Assembly (NCBI RefSeq): GCF_033095985.1 | Contig: NZ_AP026802.1 | Coordinates: 1,674,001 to 1,738,000 of the forward strand | Length of the DNA: 64,000 bases | Direction of reading: 5' to 3' | Source: Xylocopilactobacillus apicola | Lineage (GTDB): Bacteria > Bacillota > Bacilli > Lactobacillales > Lactobacillaceae | Shown: positions 8,091 through 16,757 of the stretch, in pieces | How positions within the stretch are numbered: the first letter of the stretch is position 1 | How the letters are laid out: every line of letters starts with the position of its first letter | Translations under genes and position numbers: made by a program | Notes under the pieces: model-generated | What the model saw: only the letters and a program-made list of their open reading frames with translations | What the model was told of the DNA's origin: nothing | Databases searched by the model: none

Positions 8091-10538
8091 TTACTTTGCT
8101 TGATCCATTGCATTTTTCACAGCCTCTTTTAAGGCGTCACTCGTTCTCGTAGCACCTGAAATGGCATCAACGTTATAAGTGTTATTGTCAATCATCTTTT
8201 GAGGCAAACTCTCAAGCACTTCTTTACTCATATCAGCACTTTCGCTTTGTTTAAGAATTTCGACTTGCTTAATTTTATGATCCTTACTCAAGGTAACGCG
8301 GACAACGATCTCGTCACCCATCCCAGCATTACTTTTACCAATATATTGATTAGGCCCCGCCGAAAAACTCTCTTCTTTTTGCAAATCACTTTTCAGATTT
8401 GCTGTTGGAGTTGTTTCTACTGGCGCTACTGGCGTGCTTGGAAGTGGCAATTCAAATATTGCATCGTTTTTTTGCTGCGCCGCATTCTGACCCGCTATTT
8501 TACCGGAAATCAAACAATCTGCCAAATTGCCGCCAGCTGCATATTCATTAGCAAAAGGCGAGCCTAATTCCCCCGCTTCGTATAAATGCGGAATCGTTTG
8601 TCCACTTGGGTCAACAACTTGGCAGCGAGAATTACGCCGCGCCCCCCCTTGAGTGTTTAACATGTTTTGCCTCATTGGGATCGCGTAATACGGGCCATGA
8701 TCATTAAACGCTGTCATCGTTTCTGGCGCACGTTTAAAAGCATAGTCCTTGCCTTTTTTAGCAAAATGATTGAAATCACGAATTGTCTCTTCAAGATTTT
8801 TCGCATCAGTACCAATTCGCTCAGCCAATTCCTTAATTGTGTTGGCCTTAACTGCAAATTTCAAGATGTTTGGATAGCCGCCTGGATTATCATTATCAGC
8901 TTTAATCTTATTGTATTGGGCTTGATCAAAAATCATCGCCGGATGAACTTGTGAAAGGGGAACTCGCCAAAAACCATGATTATAAATATGTCCGTGTCGA
9001 TTTATCTCATCTTCTTTAAAATAACGAGTTCCATCATCACCAACCACAAGTGTACTACCTGTAAAAAGTACTGACCAGAAAATATTTGTCGTGTAAAGGC
9101 TGCGAATACCTTTTCGTTGACGCGGAGAAAGTCCGTGAAATTGCCCCATAGATTCATAACTACGCATATGCCACAAATCAGCCCCAACTTCTAAGGACAT
9201 CTTAACTCCAGCACCTTTGTTATAACTGGTCCCGATCGGCGACATGTAAGGTTCTTGCAAATAATCTTCAATCATTTGTTGATTATTTTCAAATCCGCCT
9301 GTTGCCATGACAACTCCATTTTTGGCTTGAATATTTCTCACCACGTGCTCGTGTTCAATTTGCACGCCAATCACCGCTTTAGTCGTTGGATCTTGAATCA
9401 AATGAAGCGCAGGAGAACTAAACCAAACATCGATTTTATCTGAACGATCTACTACTTTTTGCCGTAAAATTTTCCAAAGAGCAGCGTCGGCAATTCCATG
9501 ATGCACAATCGTCATGTCACAACTTTGAACTCCTTCGTATTCTGGAAATTCTTCTAATACTGCCTGCAATGAGTTGGGCTCACCCCATTCCTTGCGTACG
9601 CTAACCGGTTCAACGTCCAAGTAATTGCGAACGTAATCCTCCATATTAACTAAACCTTCAACAAAAGCATCTAATACTTCACCGTCGACGCCAATTGGAT
9701 CTGCCATTTTCTGATAATACTTTTTGAGATTTTCAAAATTATCACCCGAAGCGATCAATTGATGAGAAACTCGCGTGTTCCCACCTTCTGAACCTTCAGG
9801 TGCTGAATCGACCAACAAAACTTTAGCTCCATCATCAGCAGCAAAACGAGCTGCGGTCGCCCCAGCGCCTCCGAAGCCTAATACTATTACGTCATAACTT
9901 GCATCCCAGTGAATTGAATGTTTTGGGTTCATTAACGCGCGATATGCGTCCATCGGATTTCCTTTTTCGTACATGTTTCTTACCTCCTGGTTTAAAATTT
10001 TGCTTGTGTCTACAAATTTAACAAATTCATCAATACATTCCGTTAGAAAAGAAACCGTCTTTTCGTCCTTTAAGTTCCCCTCGTCATCAAAAGCTGTTTT
10101 CGCATTGCCAAGCAAAAATTCATTTCCTGGCAGAACGCGAGAATTAACCCCTGGCGTATCCAAAATCTGACGCAAATGCAGCTGCGAGCGACTTGAACCT
10201 TGAGCATGATACGATGCTCCAACAATCATCAACGGTTTTTTTGCTAACGGATGCACCCGATAGGATAACCATTCGATCACGCTTTTTAAAGGGGAAGGAA
10301 CCGAATGATTATACTCAGGACAACCGATAATAATCCCATCGGCGGCTTCGATTTTCTCAGCCAAAACCGTCACGCTTGCTGGGTCCGACGCCGGATGATT
10401 TTCATTAAAAAGCGGAATATCCTTAATGTCACAAACTTCTAACTCGAATTTATCCGAAAACTGCTTTCGAATATACTGCAATAAAATTCGATTGTACGAT
10501 TTACGGGCATTCGTGCCCACAATTCCAATCACTTTCAA
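8091..10538 (-). CDS. Three-domain flavoprotein: FMN reductase + FAD-dependent ene-reductase-like + covalent FMN domain
   Basis: 815 residues from the TTG at 10538, which has AAGGAGG nine bases upstream; the longer frame would bury that site. Residues 1-185 are an NAD(P)H-dependent FMN reductase domain. About 215-690 is a FAD_binding_2 domain (VIVLGFGGAGATAARFAADDGAKV for the dinucleotide fold). It ends with YEAGELGSPFANEYAAGGN, a form seen in steroid/ene-reductase-like members, not the Arg-bearing GANRLGGNA of fumarate reductase. About 725-815 is an FMN_bind domain with DAISGATRTS; Thr797 is the expected ApbE flavinylation site. The single chain could carry electrons from NAD(P)H through FMN to FAD and a soluble acceptor. 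Fumarate, urocanate or acrylate-type acceptors are possible. The substrate is not determined. It is cytoplasmic. Confidence 0.88.
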   Translation of the reverse strand: MKVIGIVGTNARKSYNRILLQYIRKQFSDKFELEVCDIKDIPLFNENHPASDPASVTVLAEKIEAADGIIIGCPEYNHSVPSPLKSVIEWLSYRVHPLAKKPLMIVGASYHAQGSSRSQLHLRQILDTPGVNSRVLPGNEFLLGNAKTAFDDEGNLKDEKTVSFLTECIDEFVKFVDTSKILNQEVRNMYEKGNPMDAYRALMNPKHSIHWDASYDVIVLGFGGAGATAARFAADDGAKVLLVDSAPEGSEGGNTRVSHQLIASGDNFENLKKYYQKMADPIGVDGEVLDAFVEGLVNMEDYVRNYLDVEPVSVRKEWGEPNSLQAVLEEFPEYEGVQSCDMTIVHHGIADAALWKILRQKVVDRSDKIDVWFSSPALHLIQDPTTKAVIGVQIEHEHVVRNIQAKNGVVMATGGFENNQQMIEDYLQEPYMSPIGTSYNKGAGVKMSLEVGADLWHMRSYESMGQFHGLSPRQRKGIRSLYTTNIFWSVLFTGSTLVVGDDGTRYFKEDEINRHGHIYNHGFWRVPLSQVHPAMIFDQAQYNKIKADNDNPGGYPNILKFAVKANTIKELAERIGTDAKNLEETIRDFNHFAKKGKDYAFKRAPETMTAFNDHGPYYAIPMRQNMLNTQGGARRNSRCQVVDPSGQTIPHLYEAGELGSPFANEYAAGGNLADCLISGKIAGQNAAQQKNDAIFELPLPSTPVAPVETTPTANLKSDLQKEESFSAGPNQYIGKSNAGMGDEIVVRVTLSKDHKIKQVEILKQSESADMSKEVLESLPQKMIDNNTYNVDAISGATRTSDALKEAVKNAMDQAK

Positions 10539-10594
10539 ATATTCAGTCCTCCTTGTTATTTCCAATATGTTAAAAAGATTTCTTCACAAGAACC

Positions 10595-10623
10595 ATTATA
10601 CCATCTTAATGTATTCGTTTACA
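10595..10623 (-). promoter_or_regulatory. Promoter with overlapping cre site for the flavoreductase operon
   Basis: On the minus strand TGTAAA, 17 bases, TATAAT. The -35 lies inside TGTAAACGAATACA (10610-10623), which matches the CcpA cre consensus at 13 of 14 positions. Repression by CcpA during growth on preferred sugars is inferred. Confidence 0.65.
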
Positions 10624-10633
10624 AAAAAGAATG

Positions 10634-11251
10634 TCACTTGAGATTCTTCTGGTTTAATAAATAAACTTGATCATCTACAAAATCAATCGAAATATTCGCT
10701 TCTTTCTCAGGATCGCTTTTCGCTAGATTGTACATATAGTTGTAACTATTCATTCCCTTTTCTTCGTCAACGGGACCCAAATCAAGATATCCGTCAGGCT
10801 CGCCTAAGATTGCCTTCACTTGTTCTGGCGTCTGACCTTTTTTAATTTTTTGAAAATCGGCCAGCGTAATTGTATTCGTTCTTTTCGTCTTGGTGTTTGT
10901 GAGGAATTTGGAAATGATCTCTTCTTTTTGATCAAAAATAATTATCACATGGCTTCCTGATTCGCCCTGCCAAATCGCACTTTCCCTAAGACTTCCTTTT
11001 TCTTTATAATTTTCTGCTGGCTGGCCCCATTTACTTATAACGGTAGATTTTTTTGTCGGATGATCCAGCTTCAATGCTTGATAATCAGCCAGCGAAATTT
11101 CTTTTTGTACTTTTGGGGCCGAGGATTTTTTCTTACTGCTCTGCGATTTACTTGAAACGGAGTGTGACTTCGGGTGATCCTCAACTTTTTTTGTACAGCC
11201 TGTCATCAGACTTAAAATTAAAACGCTAACTATAATTGTTGTTTTTTTCAT
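10634..11251 (-). CDS. Lipoprotein with two SmpA/BamE-like (DUF3862-type) repeats
   Basis: 205 residues. A lipoprotein signal peptide MKKTTIIVSVLILSLMTGC places the lipidated Cys at residue 19, followed by a Ser/Lys-rich linker. Two similar modules follow: ISLADYQALKLDHPTKKSTV with KWGQPAENY, and ITLADFQKIKKGQTPEQVKA with LGEPDGYLD. The pattern (I-x-x-G-x-[ST]-x-x-[EQ]-V, then G-x-P) is that of SmpA/OmlA/BLIP-like small domains found in Firmicute lipoproteins. The role is unknown. It is read separately from the divergent flavoreductase region, with nothing recognisable downstream on its strand except that promoter. Confidence 0.8.
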   Translation of the reverse strand: MKKTTIIVSVLILSLMTGCTKKVEDHPKSHSVSSKSQSSKKKSSAPKVQKEISLADYQALKLDHPTKKSTVISKWGQPAENYKEKGSLRESAIWQGESGSHVIIIFDQKEEIISKFLTNTKTKRTNTITLADFQKIKKGQTPEQVKAILGEPDGYLDLGPVDEEKGMNSYNYMYNLAKSDPEKEANISIDFVDDQVYLLNQKNLK

Positions 11252-11442
11252 TAATTATCTCTCTTAAAATTTAAACTATATCTTAGATATTATCAGTTTT
11301 AGAACAGATTCTCATTTTTAAAAAATTTAAATTAAACAATTGTGCCCAATTCTCTTAAAATAAAAAATCTAAAACGCTTAGCAATCCTTTCGTTATCATG
11401 TTTAATCCGTTTACAAATAAATTATCCACCGCCATCAACGTA

Positions 11443-11456
11443 GTGAAAGCGTTATA
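11443..11456 (+). promoter_or_regulatory. cre-like catabolite control site
   Basis: TGAAAGCGTTATAA matches TGWAANCGNTNWCA at 13 of 14 positions. It lies 46 bases before the ROK kinase start, fitting CcpA control of the kinase/PTS pair. The rest of the 250-base gap upstream shows only AT-rich sequence. Confidence 0.6.
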
Positions 11457-11501
11457 ACTAATTTAAGATGATATTCAACTACAAAATATGGAGGTTGAAA
11501 C

Positions 11502-12377
11502 ATGAAAAGTATTGGAATTGATATTGGAGGAACTCAGCTGAGGGTCGGAATTTTTGACGAAGATTTTAAATTGATCGATAGCTTCAAAACCAAAAACGAC
11601 GACCAATTATCCGTTCAAGATAATTTGAATAAGCTGATTAATTATTTACAGAGTCAAGATTATGAATATCGTAGTATCGGGGTAGGCTGTCCCGGGCCTT
11701 TAAACATCCGGGCCGGAAAAATTCTCACTCCGCCTAATATGCCGAAATGGTGGGGCTTTGACATTGTCGAATACATCGAAAACATTACAAATTTAAAAAC
11801 CACTTTAAATAACGATGCTAATCTCGCGGGCTTAGCCGAAGCCAAATTAGGTGCAGGACGGCTTTATAAAGCAGTTTATTATCTAACTATGTCTACCGGT
11901 ATTGGCGGAGGATACATTAGAGAAGGCGAGATTGTTAATGGATCGAACTCAGCGGCGGGTGAAATTTATAACATGATCATTAATGACAAATCTCCGGCCC
12001 GAGCAGGCGTTAATCCTGGCGCAGTTAATGAGCAATGCAGCGGTTCAGGCGTAACCCGAATTGCCCAAAACATTTACGATAAAACTGTCGACTGCAAGGA
12101 ACTTTTTGATTTACGTGATAGCGGCGATCCGGAAGCAGCAGAAATTATTGATACCTATATTGTTGACGGAATGGCAAAATGCCTCGCAAATATCTCGGCA
12201 GTCTGTGATCCTGATATCTTTGTCATTGGCGGTTCAATTGCAATTTATCATCCAGAATTGCTCCAAGATATTGCACAAAAGTCCAGATAATATCTGATTT
12301 TCCCGAATAATTTACGACTTTTGCCTGCCCAATTTAAAGACGACGCTGGTTTAATCGGCGCTGCCCTATTACCATAA
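11502..12377 (+). pseudogene. ROK family sugar kinase, interrupted by an in-frame stop near the 3' end
   Basis: The reading frame begins IGIDIGGTQLRVGIFDED (ATP phosphate motif). It has the catalytic Asp in NNDANLAGLAEAKLGAG and the second nucleotide motif STGIGGGYI, then IFVIGGSIAIYHPELL. A TAA at 12288-12290 ends it at 262 residues, but the same frame continues with PNNLRLLPAQFKDDAGLIGA to 12377, the normal C-terminal helix of ROK proteins. So one nonsense change removed about 28 residues. The Cys-rich zinc motif of classic glucokinases is absent; instead NPGAVNEQCSGSG resembles beta-glucoside kinase-like members. Ribosome site TGGAGG. It may be inactive or partly active. It precedes the PTS permease gene by 13 bases and its own lost tail. 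Confidence 0.8.
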
Positions 12378-12390
12378 AAGGAGACCCAAA

Positions 12391-13416
12391 TTGACCAAAA
12401 AAAAATCAATTTTAGACCATATTATGGCCGGAATCGGATACATGTTGCCTCTAGTTGTTGCTGGGGGGATCTTGATGGGTGTTGGTTATATGTTGGACAA
12501 TCCAGCAGTTAACCCTGCTCACTACGGCTACAATAACGTTTATGCCAAATTTTTCTCGACCATCGGCAGTAAAACTTTTAACTTTATGCTTCCAGTTTTA
12601 AGTGCGGGGATTGCTTACAGCATTGCCGGAATTTCCGTGATTCCGTCGGCACTAATGGCCGGAGCAATCGTAAAAGATGGAACTTCTGGCTTTCTAGGCG
12701 CACTTTTTGTAGGATTTATTACAGGTTACCTAACTCTTTTAATCAAAAAATTGCTTAGAAAAATTCCTTCTTCTCTTGATGGATTGCGCAGTTTATTATT
12801 AATTCCGTTACTCACTGTAATAATGACCGGCTTGATCACACTCTTTGCGGTTGAACCCGTAATCGGTCAAATCAACACCCTGCTCAATTCTTTTTTAAAA
12901 AGCTTGAACGGTTCAAGCCAAATTCTGCTCGGCAGTCTTCTTGGCGGCATGCAATCTGTTGATATGGGAGGTCCGGTGAATAAAACCGCGTACCTATTTG
13001 CGACATCTTCGCTTGCTAACGGTCAGTATACGCTTATGTCGGCCGTTTTAGCAGGTGGGATTGTGCCACCTTACGTGACCGCTTTTGCAAGTACAATTTT
13101 CAAAAACAAATTTACAAAAGAGGAACGAGCACGAGGAATCACCAACTACGTTGTCGGCTTAGCAGGAATCACCGAAACTGGAATCCCTTTTCTAGTATCT
13201 GATCCCCTCCGGGTTATGGCCGCCTGTATTCCAGGCTCAGCAATTGCTGGCGGACTTTCGATCTATCTACATTGTTCAGTTATGGCGCCATTTGGCGGCA
13301 TCTTCATTCTTCCGTTAAATTCAAATCCCTTAGGATTTCTAATCGCAATAATTTCTGGCATCATTGTTGGTACGATTATCCTCGGCCTACTCAAAAAAAC
13401 TGTTGCTCCTGAATAA
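12391..13416 (+). CDS. PTS fructose-type EIIC permease (stand-alone)
   Basis: 341 residues, about ten hydrophobic segments. Fructose-family EIIC marks are GGPVNKTAYLFA (sugar and phosphotransfer region) and GLAGITETGIPFLVSDPLR, matching the usual ITEGAIPF-x-x-DPLR with two changes. It begins with the TTG at 12391, eight bases after AAAGGAGA. No EIIA or EIIB domain is attached or present in the window, so they must be supplied from elsewhere. The sugar is not known. The setting (ROK kinase, two GREs, FSA) resembles the E. coli frw/pfl cluster, where fructose-like PTS parts accompany a GRE. It would take up and phosphorylate the substrate of GRE 2. Confidence 0.88.
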   Translation: MTKKKSILDHIMAGIGYMLPLVVAGGILMGVGYMLDNPAVNPAHYGYNNVYAKFFSTIGSKTFNFMLPVLSAGIAYSIAGISVIPSALMAGAIVKDGTSGFLGALFVGFITGYLTLLIKKLLRKIPSSLDGLRSLLLIPLLTVIMTGLITLFAVEPVIGQINTLLNSFLKSLNGSSQILLGSLLGGMQSVDMGGPVNKTAYLFATSSLANGQYTLMSAVLAGGIVPPYVTAFASTIFKNKFTKEERARGITNYVVGLAGITETGIPFLVSDPLRVMAACIPGSAIAGGLSIYLHCSVMAPFGGIFILPLNSNPLGFLIAIISGIIVGTIILGLLKKTVAPE

Positions 13417-13451
13417 ATTAAAAAACCACTTTTTTAGTGGTTTTTTAATTT
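13415..13451. terminator. Bidirectional terminator between EIIC and activase 2
   Basis: A 16-bp perfect inverted repeat (AAATTAAAAAACCACT and its complement) with a five-T loop. Both convergent genes end within or beside it, so it serves both strands. Confidence 0.9.
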
Positions 13452-14241
13452 ATTCTAATCCGCTCACAATCGCATTAATGTTTTTGCTCGCAAAATAGTC
13501 ATGAATATTATCGACTTCTTCTTGTGTTAAAAGCTGCGTTTCTTCCATTGTGTATTTGCGACCTAAGTATTTATACTTTTGACTGCCATACTGATGAAAC
13601 GGGAGAATATGAACTTCTTTTACTCCAATTTCATTAACGTAATCCGCAATTTGACGAATATTCTCTGGCTTAGTGGTAAAACCCGGAATTAATGGAATTC
13701 GCGGGGTAACTTCAACCGTCGGAGTGTTTAGAAAAGCTTCAAAACTAGCTTTAACCATTCTGACATCATCACCAATAACTTGTCTTGCTCTTAAAGGATC
13801 CATAATTTTAAGATCAAACAAAGCATGATCGACGTAAGGCAAAACTTTTTTAATTTCGCGCATAGGAACTGCTCCGGTTGTTTCAATTGCTGTATTAATC
13901 CCAAGGGATTTAGCAGCGTGCATCAAATTGGCCGCAAAGTCAGCCTGAACCAGGCATTCGCCTCCTGACAAAGTTAACCCTCCACCAGAAGATCGATAAA
14001 AAATATCATCCTTTTCAACTTCTTTGATCACTTCATCGACACTATACCATTTGGTGATTGTTTCTTTTTTGCCATTTTTGACCCAAGTTAAAGGGACTAC
14101 TGCCCCTTGCGACTCAGGATTACTACACCAGGGACATCTAAGCGGACAGCCTTGAAGAAAAACAATTGTCCTAATTCCAGGGCCATCGTGTATTGAATAG
14201 CGCTGAATATTGAAAATTAATCCTTGATCACCTTTTATCAC
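13450..14241 (-). CDS. Glycyl radical enzyme activating enzyme, locus 2
   Basis: 263 residues from the GTG at 14241, chosen because AGGAG overlapping the GRE 2 stop lies seven bases upstream; the longer frame would overlap GRE 2. It has DGPGIRTIVFLQG, the cluster motif C-PLR-C-PW-C and the SAM motif GGGLTLSGGEC. It ends in HILPFHQYGSQKYKYLGRKY, as in the PflA family. There is no ferredoxin insert. It is translationally linked to GRE 2 (10-base gap) and is therefore its activase. It is homologous to the activase of locus 1 but clearly diverged. Confidence 0.92.
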   Translation of the reverse strand: MIKGDQGLIFNIQRYSIHDGPGIRTIVFLQGCPLRCPWCSNPESQGAVVPLTWVKNGKKETITKWYSVDEVIKEVEKDDIFYRSSGGGLTLSGGECLVQADFAANLMHAAKSLGINTAIETTGAVPMREIKKVLPYVDHALFDLKIMDPLRARQVIGDDVRMVKASFEAFLNTPTVEVTPRIPLIPGFTTKPENIRQIADYVNEIGVKEVHILPFHQYGSQKYKYLGRKYTMEETQLLTQEEVDNIHDYFASKNINAIVSGLE

Positions 14242-14251
14242 CGTTAATCTC

Positions 14252-16594
14252 CTATAACGAGTGCTCAGCCCGTCGAATAATGTCATCTTGAATTTTCTTA
14301 TTCAAATCAACAAAGAAGGCACTGTATCCGGCAACTCTGACAACAAGTCCAGCATAATTCTCGGGATGTTTTTGCGCATCAAGTAATGTTTCACGTGATT
14401 GAACATTAAACTGCACATGGCGAATTTTTAATTGGGTAAACGCCATCAAAAAGTCAGCAAATTTCTTGATCCCATTTTCACCCTTCAACGTATTGGGTGA
14501 AAACTTCACGTTTAGTAAACTGCCATTTACAGCTAACGTATTGTCAATTTTACTGACTGACTTCAATACCGCAGTTGGTCCTAAATGATCGCGTCCAACC
14601 ATCGGAGAAAGTCCACCATCAGCCAATTGATCATGATCTTTACGCCCATCTGCCGTGGCTCCGACATCTTCACCTAAAGGAATATGAGCAGAGACGGTAT
14701 AAGCTCCCGCGATAAATTCTCCTCCTCGGATATTTTGGTATTTGCCTAGTTCTAATGCATAGTGGCGAAAAATTTTAGCACATTCAAGATCCAGCTCCTC
14801 GTTATCGTTACCGTATTTGTCAAAATCATGAATTAAATGCTGGCGCAATTCTTCTCCATCTTTGCCCGCAAAATTATTAGATAAGTGATTTACTAGATTC
14901 TTGAATGTCATTTCGTGGTTTTCAAAGACCAATTTTTTAACGGCATAAAGTGAGTCTGCTAAATTTGGTTCGCCAATCCCCTGAACTCCCGAGAAATTAT
15001 AGCGGGCGCCGCCTTGAGTGACGTCCTGTCCATTATCGATACAATCTTCCACAAGAGCGGAAAGAAAAGGAATTGGAGCAAATTCGCGATGTCCCAAATC
15101 AACAAGATCAGATCCTTTAGTTACAATTTTGACGTAGTGATCAATCTTATCCAAAATGTTTTGGCGTAATTTTTCGTAGCTCACCGTTGGATCATTCTTT
15201 AAATCATTCATAGACAGCTCCATGATCCGAAGTAAATTAAATAACGCAATGTCATGAAGCCCATAAGTTCGCCCAGGAACCGTTGTTTCCACGCAACCAA
15301 CTACCGCATAATCCCGTGCATCGTCAAGCGAAACTCCCTTACTTAGAAAACCTGGCACGCAGACTTCATCATTAAATAACATCGGAATCCCTGTACCTAA
15401 ACGGATTGTTTCACAAGTTTTATTTAGAAACGTTCGAGGAATCTTCTCATTAATCCGCACCGAAAGGTTTGGCTGCGGTAATTGTATTTCATGATAAAGA
15501 TCTAACATTTTATATGACAATTCATTTACTGCATATTGTCCGTATTTATCATCGCCGCCAAGTGAAATCGTGTAACCTGTTGGAAATCCGGCAAAGCACT
15601 TTGCACTCTCCTCGCTTCTCAAAAGAACCACATCATTGGTCTTGAGATAAAAATCACCAAGAATTTCGTGCATAAATTTCTCTGGAATACCTTCCGCCTT
15701 TGATGCGGCGTAAAACGGCGCCATATACTGATCCATTCTCCCTAACGAAAGCGAGGAAGCATTGGACTCGTACTGCCCCACAATACTAGTCATCCAAAGC
15801 AACTGCAACGCTTCATAAAAACTTGCAGGTGCTTCGGTTTCAAGACGGCGACACATTGCACTCATCTCTCTTAATTCGATTTTACGATAATCAGGCGTTA
15901 CAGGATCGGCTGCCATCTGGTCTGCAAGATCGGCGTAACGTTCAAAATGACGCTGCATTCCTTTAAAGACGATCAAAGCAGCTTTAAAAAAATCGTTGTC
16001 AGGATCTTGTTCAATTTTATCTTCCAGTAGAGCAACATAAGCTCCAACACCATTTTTTAAAATCGCAGGAAAATCCATAATGATATGTCCTTGACCTTTG
16101 TCGGTTTGATTAAGCTTGATAACTCTCTCATCCACCGCCGCCTTGACTTCTGGTGTAATTTTCGCATTAATAAAATCTTTCATCGATCGATCAGTCCAAT
16201 AAGGTAACAACTGCTCTTGATAAATTTTTTTGTCCTCATCAGTAAATTCAAATTGATCTTGCGGTCTTGTCGCAATGGTATCTATTTCTTTCATAATCCA
16301 ATAAGGATCCATTTCTGGCGATAAAATTCCGCTTCGAGGTCGGATCGTCCGATTACCAACCAGTAGTTCGCCTGGACGAATGCTAATCTTAACTTGGTCC
16401 AAAATATAAGCTGTGGCCTTAGCCCTGCGAATAATTGTTGGTTCGTTTTCTGTTGTCTGGTAACTTTGGGTATAAAGCAACGCTCGCTCTAATGAAATCC
16501 TTCTTTTAACTTTAAATAAATTCGCTTTCATTTCTTGGATTTGTGATTCTGGCCTTGCCGTAAGGTAATCTGTTGTTTTTTCTAATACTTTCAT
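14252..16594 (-). CDS. Glycyl radical enzyme, dehydratase/lyase class (PflD-like), locus 2
   Basis: 780 residues. The thiyl site is VVG-C434-V-E436-TTVPGRTYGLHD. The glycyl loop RVAGYSAFF has the radical on Gly756. The Cys-x-Glu arrangement fits dehydratases and lyases, not pyruvate formate-lyase. It differs from GRE 1 around the active site (GRTYGLHD against GKWGYRCTG), so the two enzymes probably have different or differently bound substrates. The neighbours are a fructose-type PTS permease, a sugar kinase and an FSA-type aldolase with two sugar regulators, so a sugar-phosphate substrate is the best inference. 1,5-anhydroglucitol 6-phosphate, reported as I recall for the E. coli YbiW/PflD enzymes, is a concrete candidate. 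Ribosome site AAAGGGG. Confidence 0.9.
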   Translation of the reverse strand: MKVLEKTTDYLTARPESQIQEMKANLFKVKRRISLERALLYTQSYQTTENEPTIIRRAKATAYILDQVKISIRPGELLVGNRTIRPRSGILSPEMDPYWIMKEIDTIATRPQDQFEFTDEDKKIYQEQLLPYWTDRSMKDFINAKITPEVKAAVDERVIKLNQTDKGQGHIIMDFPAILKNGVGAYVALLEDKIEQDPDNDFFKAALIVFKGMQRHFERYADLADQMAADPVTPDYRKIELREMSAMCRRLETEAPASFYEALQLLWMTSIVGQYESNASSLSLGRMDQYMAPFYAASKAEGIPEKFMHEILGDFYLKTNDVVLLRSEESAKCFAGFPTGYTISLGGDDKYGQYAVNELSYKMLDLYHEIQLPQPNLSVRINEKIPRTFLNKTCETIRLGTGIPMLFNDEVCVPGFLSKGVSLDDARDYAVVGCVETTVPGRTYGLHDIALFNLLRIMELSMNDLKNDPTVSYEKLRQNILDKIDHYVKIVTKGSDLVDLGHREFAPIPFLSALVEDCIDNGQDVTQGGARYNFSGVQGIGEPNLADSLYAVKKLVFENHEMTFKNLVNHLSNNFAGKDGEELRQHLIHDFDKYGNDNEELDLECAKIFRHYALELGKYQNIRGGEFIAGAYTVSAHIPLGEDVGATADGRKDHDQLADGGLSPMVGRDHLGPTAVLKSVSKIDNTLAVNGSLLNVKFSPNTLKGENGIKKFADFLMAFTQLKIRHVQFNVQSRETLLDAQKHPENYAGLVVRVAGYSAFFVDLNKKIQDDIIRRAEHSL

Positions 16595-16620
16595 GAGATA
16601 AACCCCTTTCTTTTTTCTTA

Positions 16621-16649
16621 ATTCTAACCAACAAAAACGATCAATTCAA
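16621..16649 (-). promoter_or_regulatory. SigmaA-type promoter of the GRE 2 operon
   Basis: On the minus strand TTGAAT, 17 bases, TAGAAT, about 30 bases before the start codon. Each box has one or two mismatches and the spacing is optimal. Confidence 0.7.
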
Positions 16650-16699
16650 CGTATTGCTTGGTTTTTTCTTGGAATTGCACAAATATTCAAAGTTTTTTG

Positions 16700-16728
16700 T
16701 TGATTTTTTGGAATTAAAAATGTATAGT
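16700..16728 (+). promoter_or_regulatory. Promoter of the second DeoR gene
   Basis: TTGATT, 17 bases, TATAGT, 29 bases before the start. It lies back to back with the GRE 2 promoter, so one regulator could control both. Confidence 0.6.
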
Positions 16729-16757
16729 AAATTAAAAAAGTTTAGAAAAGGACTCTA

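Noticed and set aside
8091-10538. Fumarate reductase as the firm function
   Set aside because: The conserved Arg-bearing GANRLGGNA motif of fumarate reductases is replaced by ANEYAAGGN, so the acceptor is left open.
11371-11384. Second cre site before the ROK kinase
   Set aside because: The sequence around AAAACGCTTAGCA has four mismatches to the consensus.
14252-16594. Pyruvate formate-lyase annotation for the GREs
   Set aside because: Both GREs have a single Cys with Glu at +2 (GCVE) and not the two adjacent Cys of PflB.
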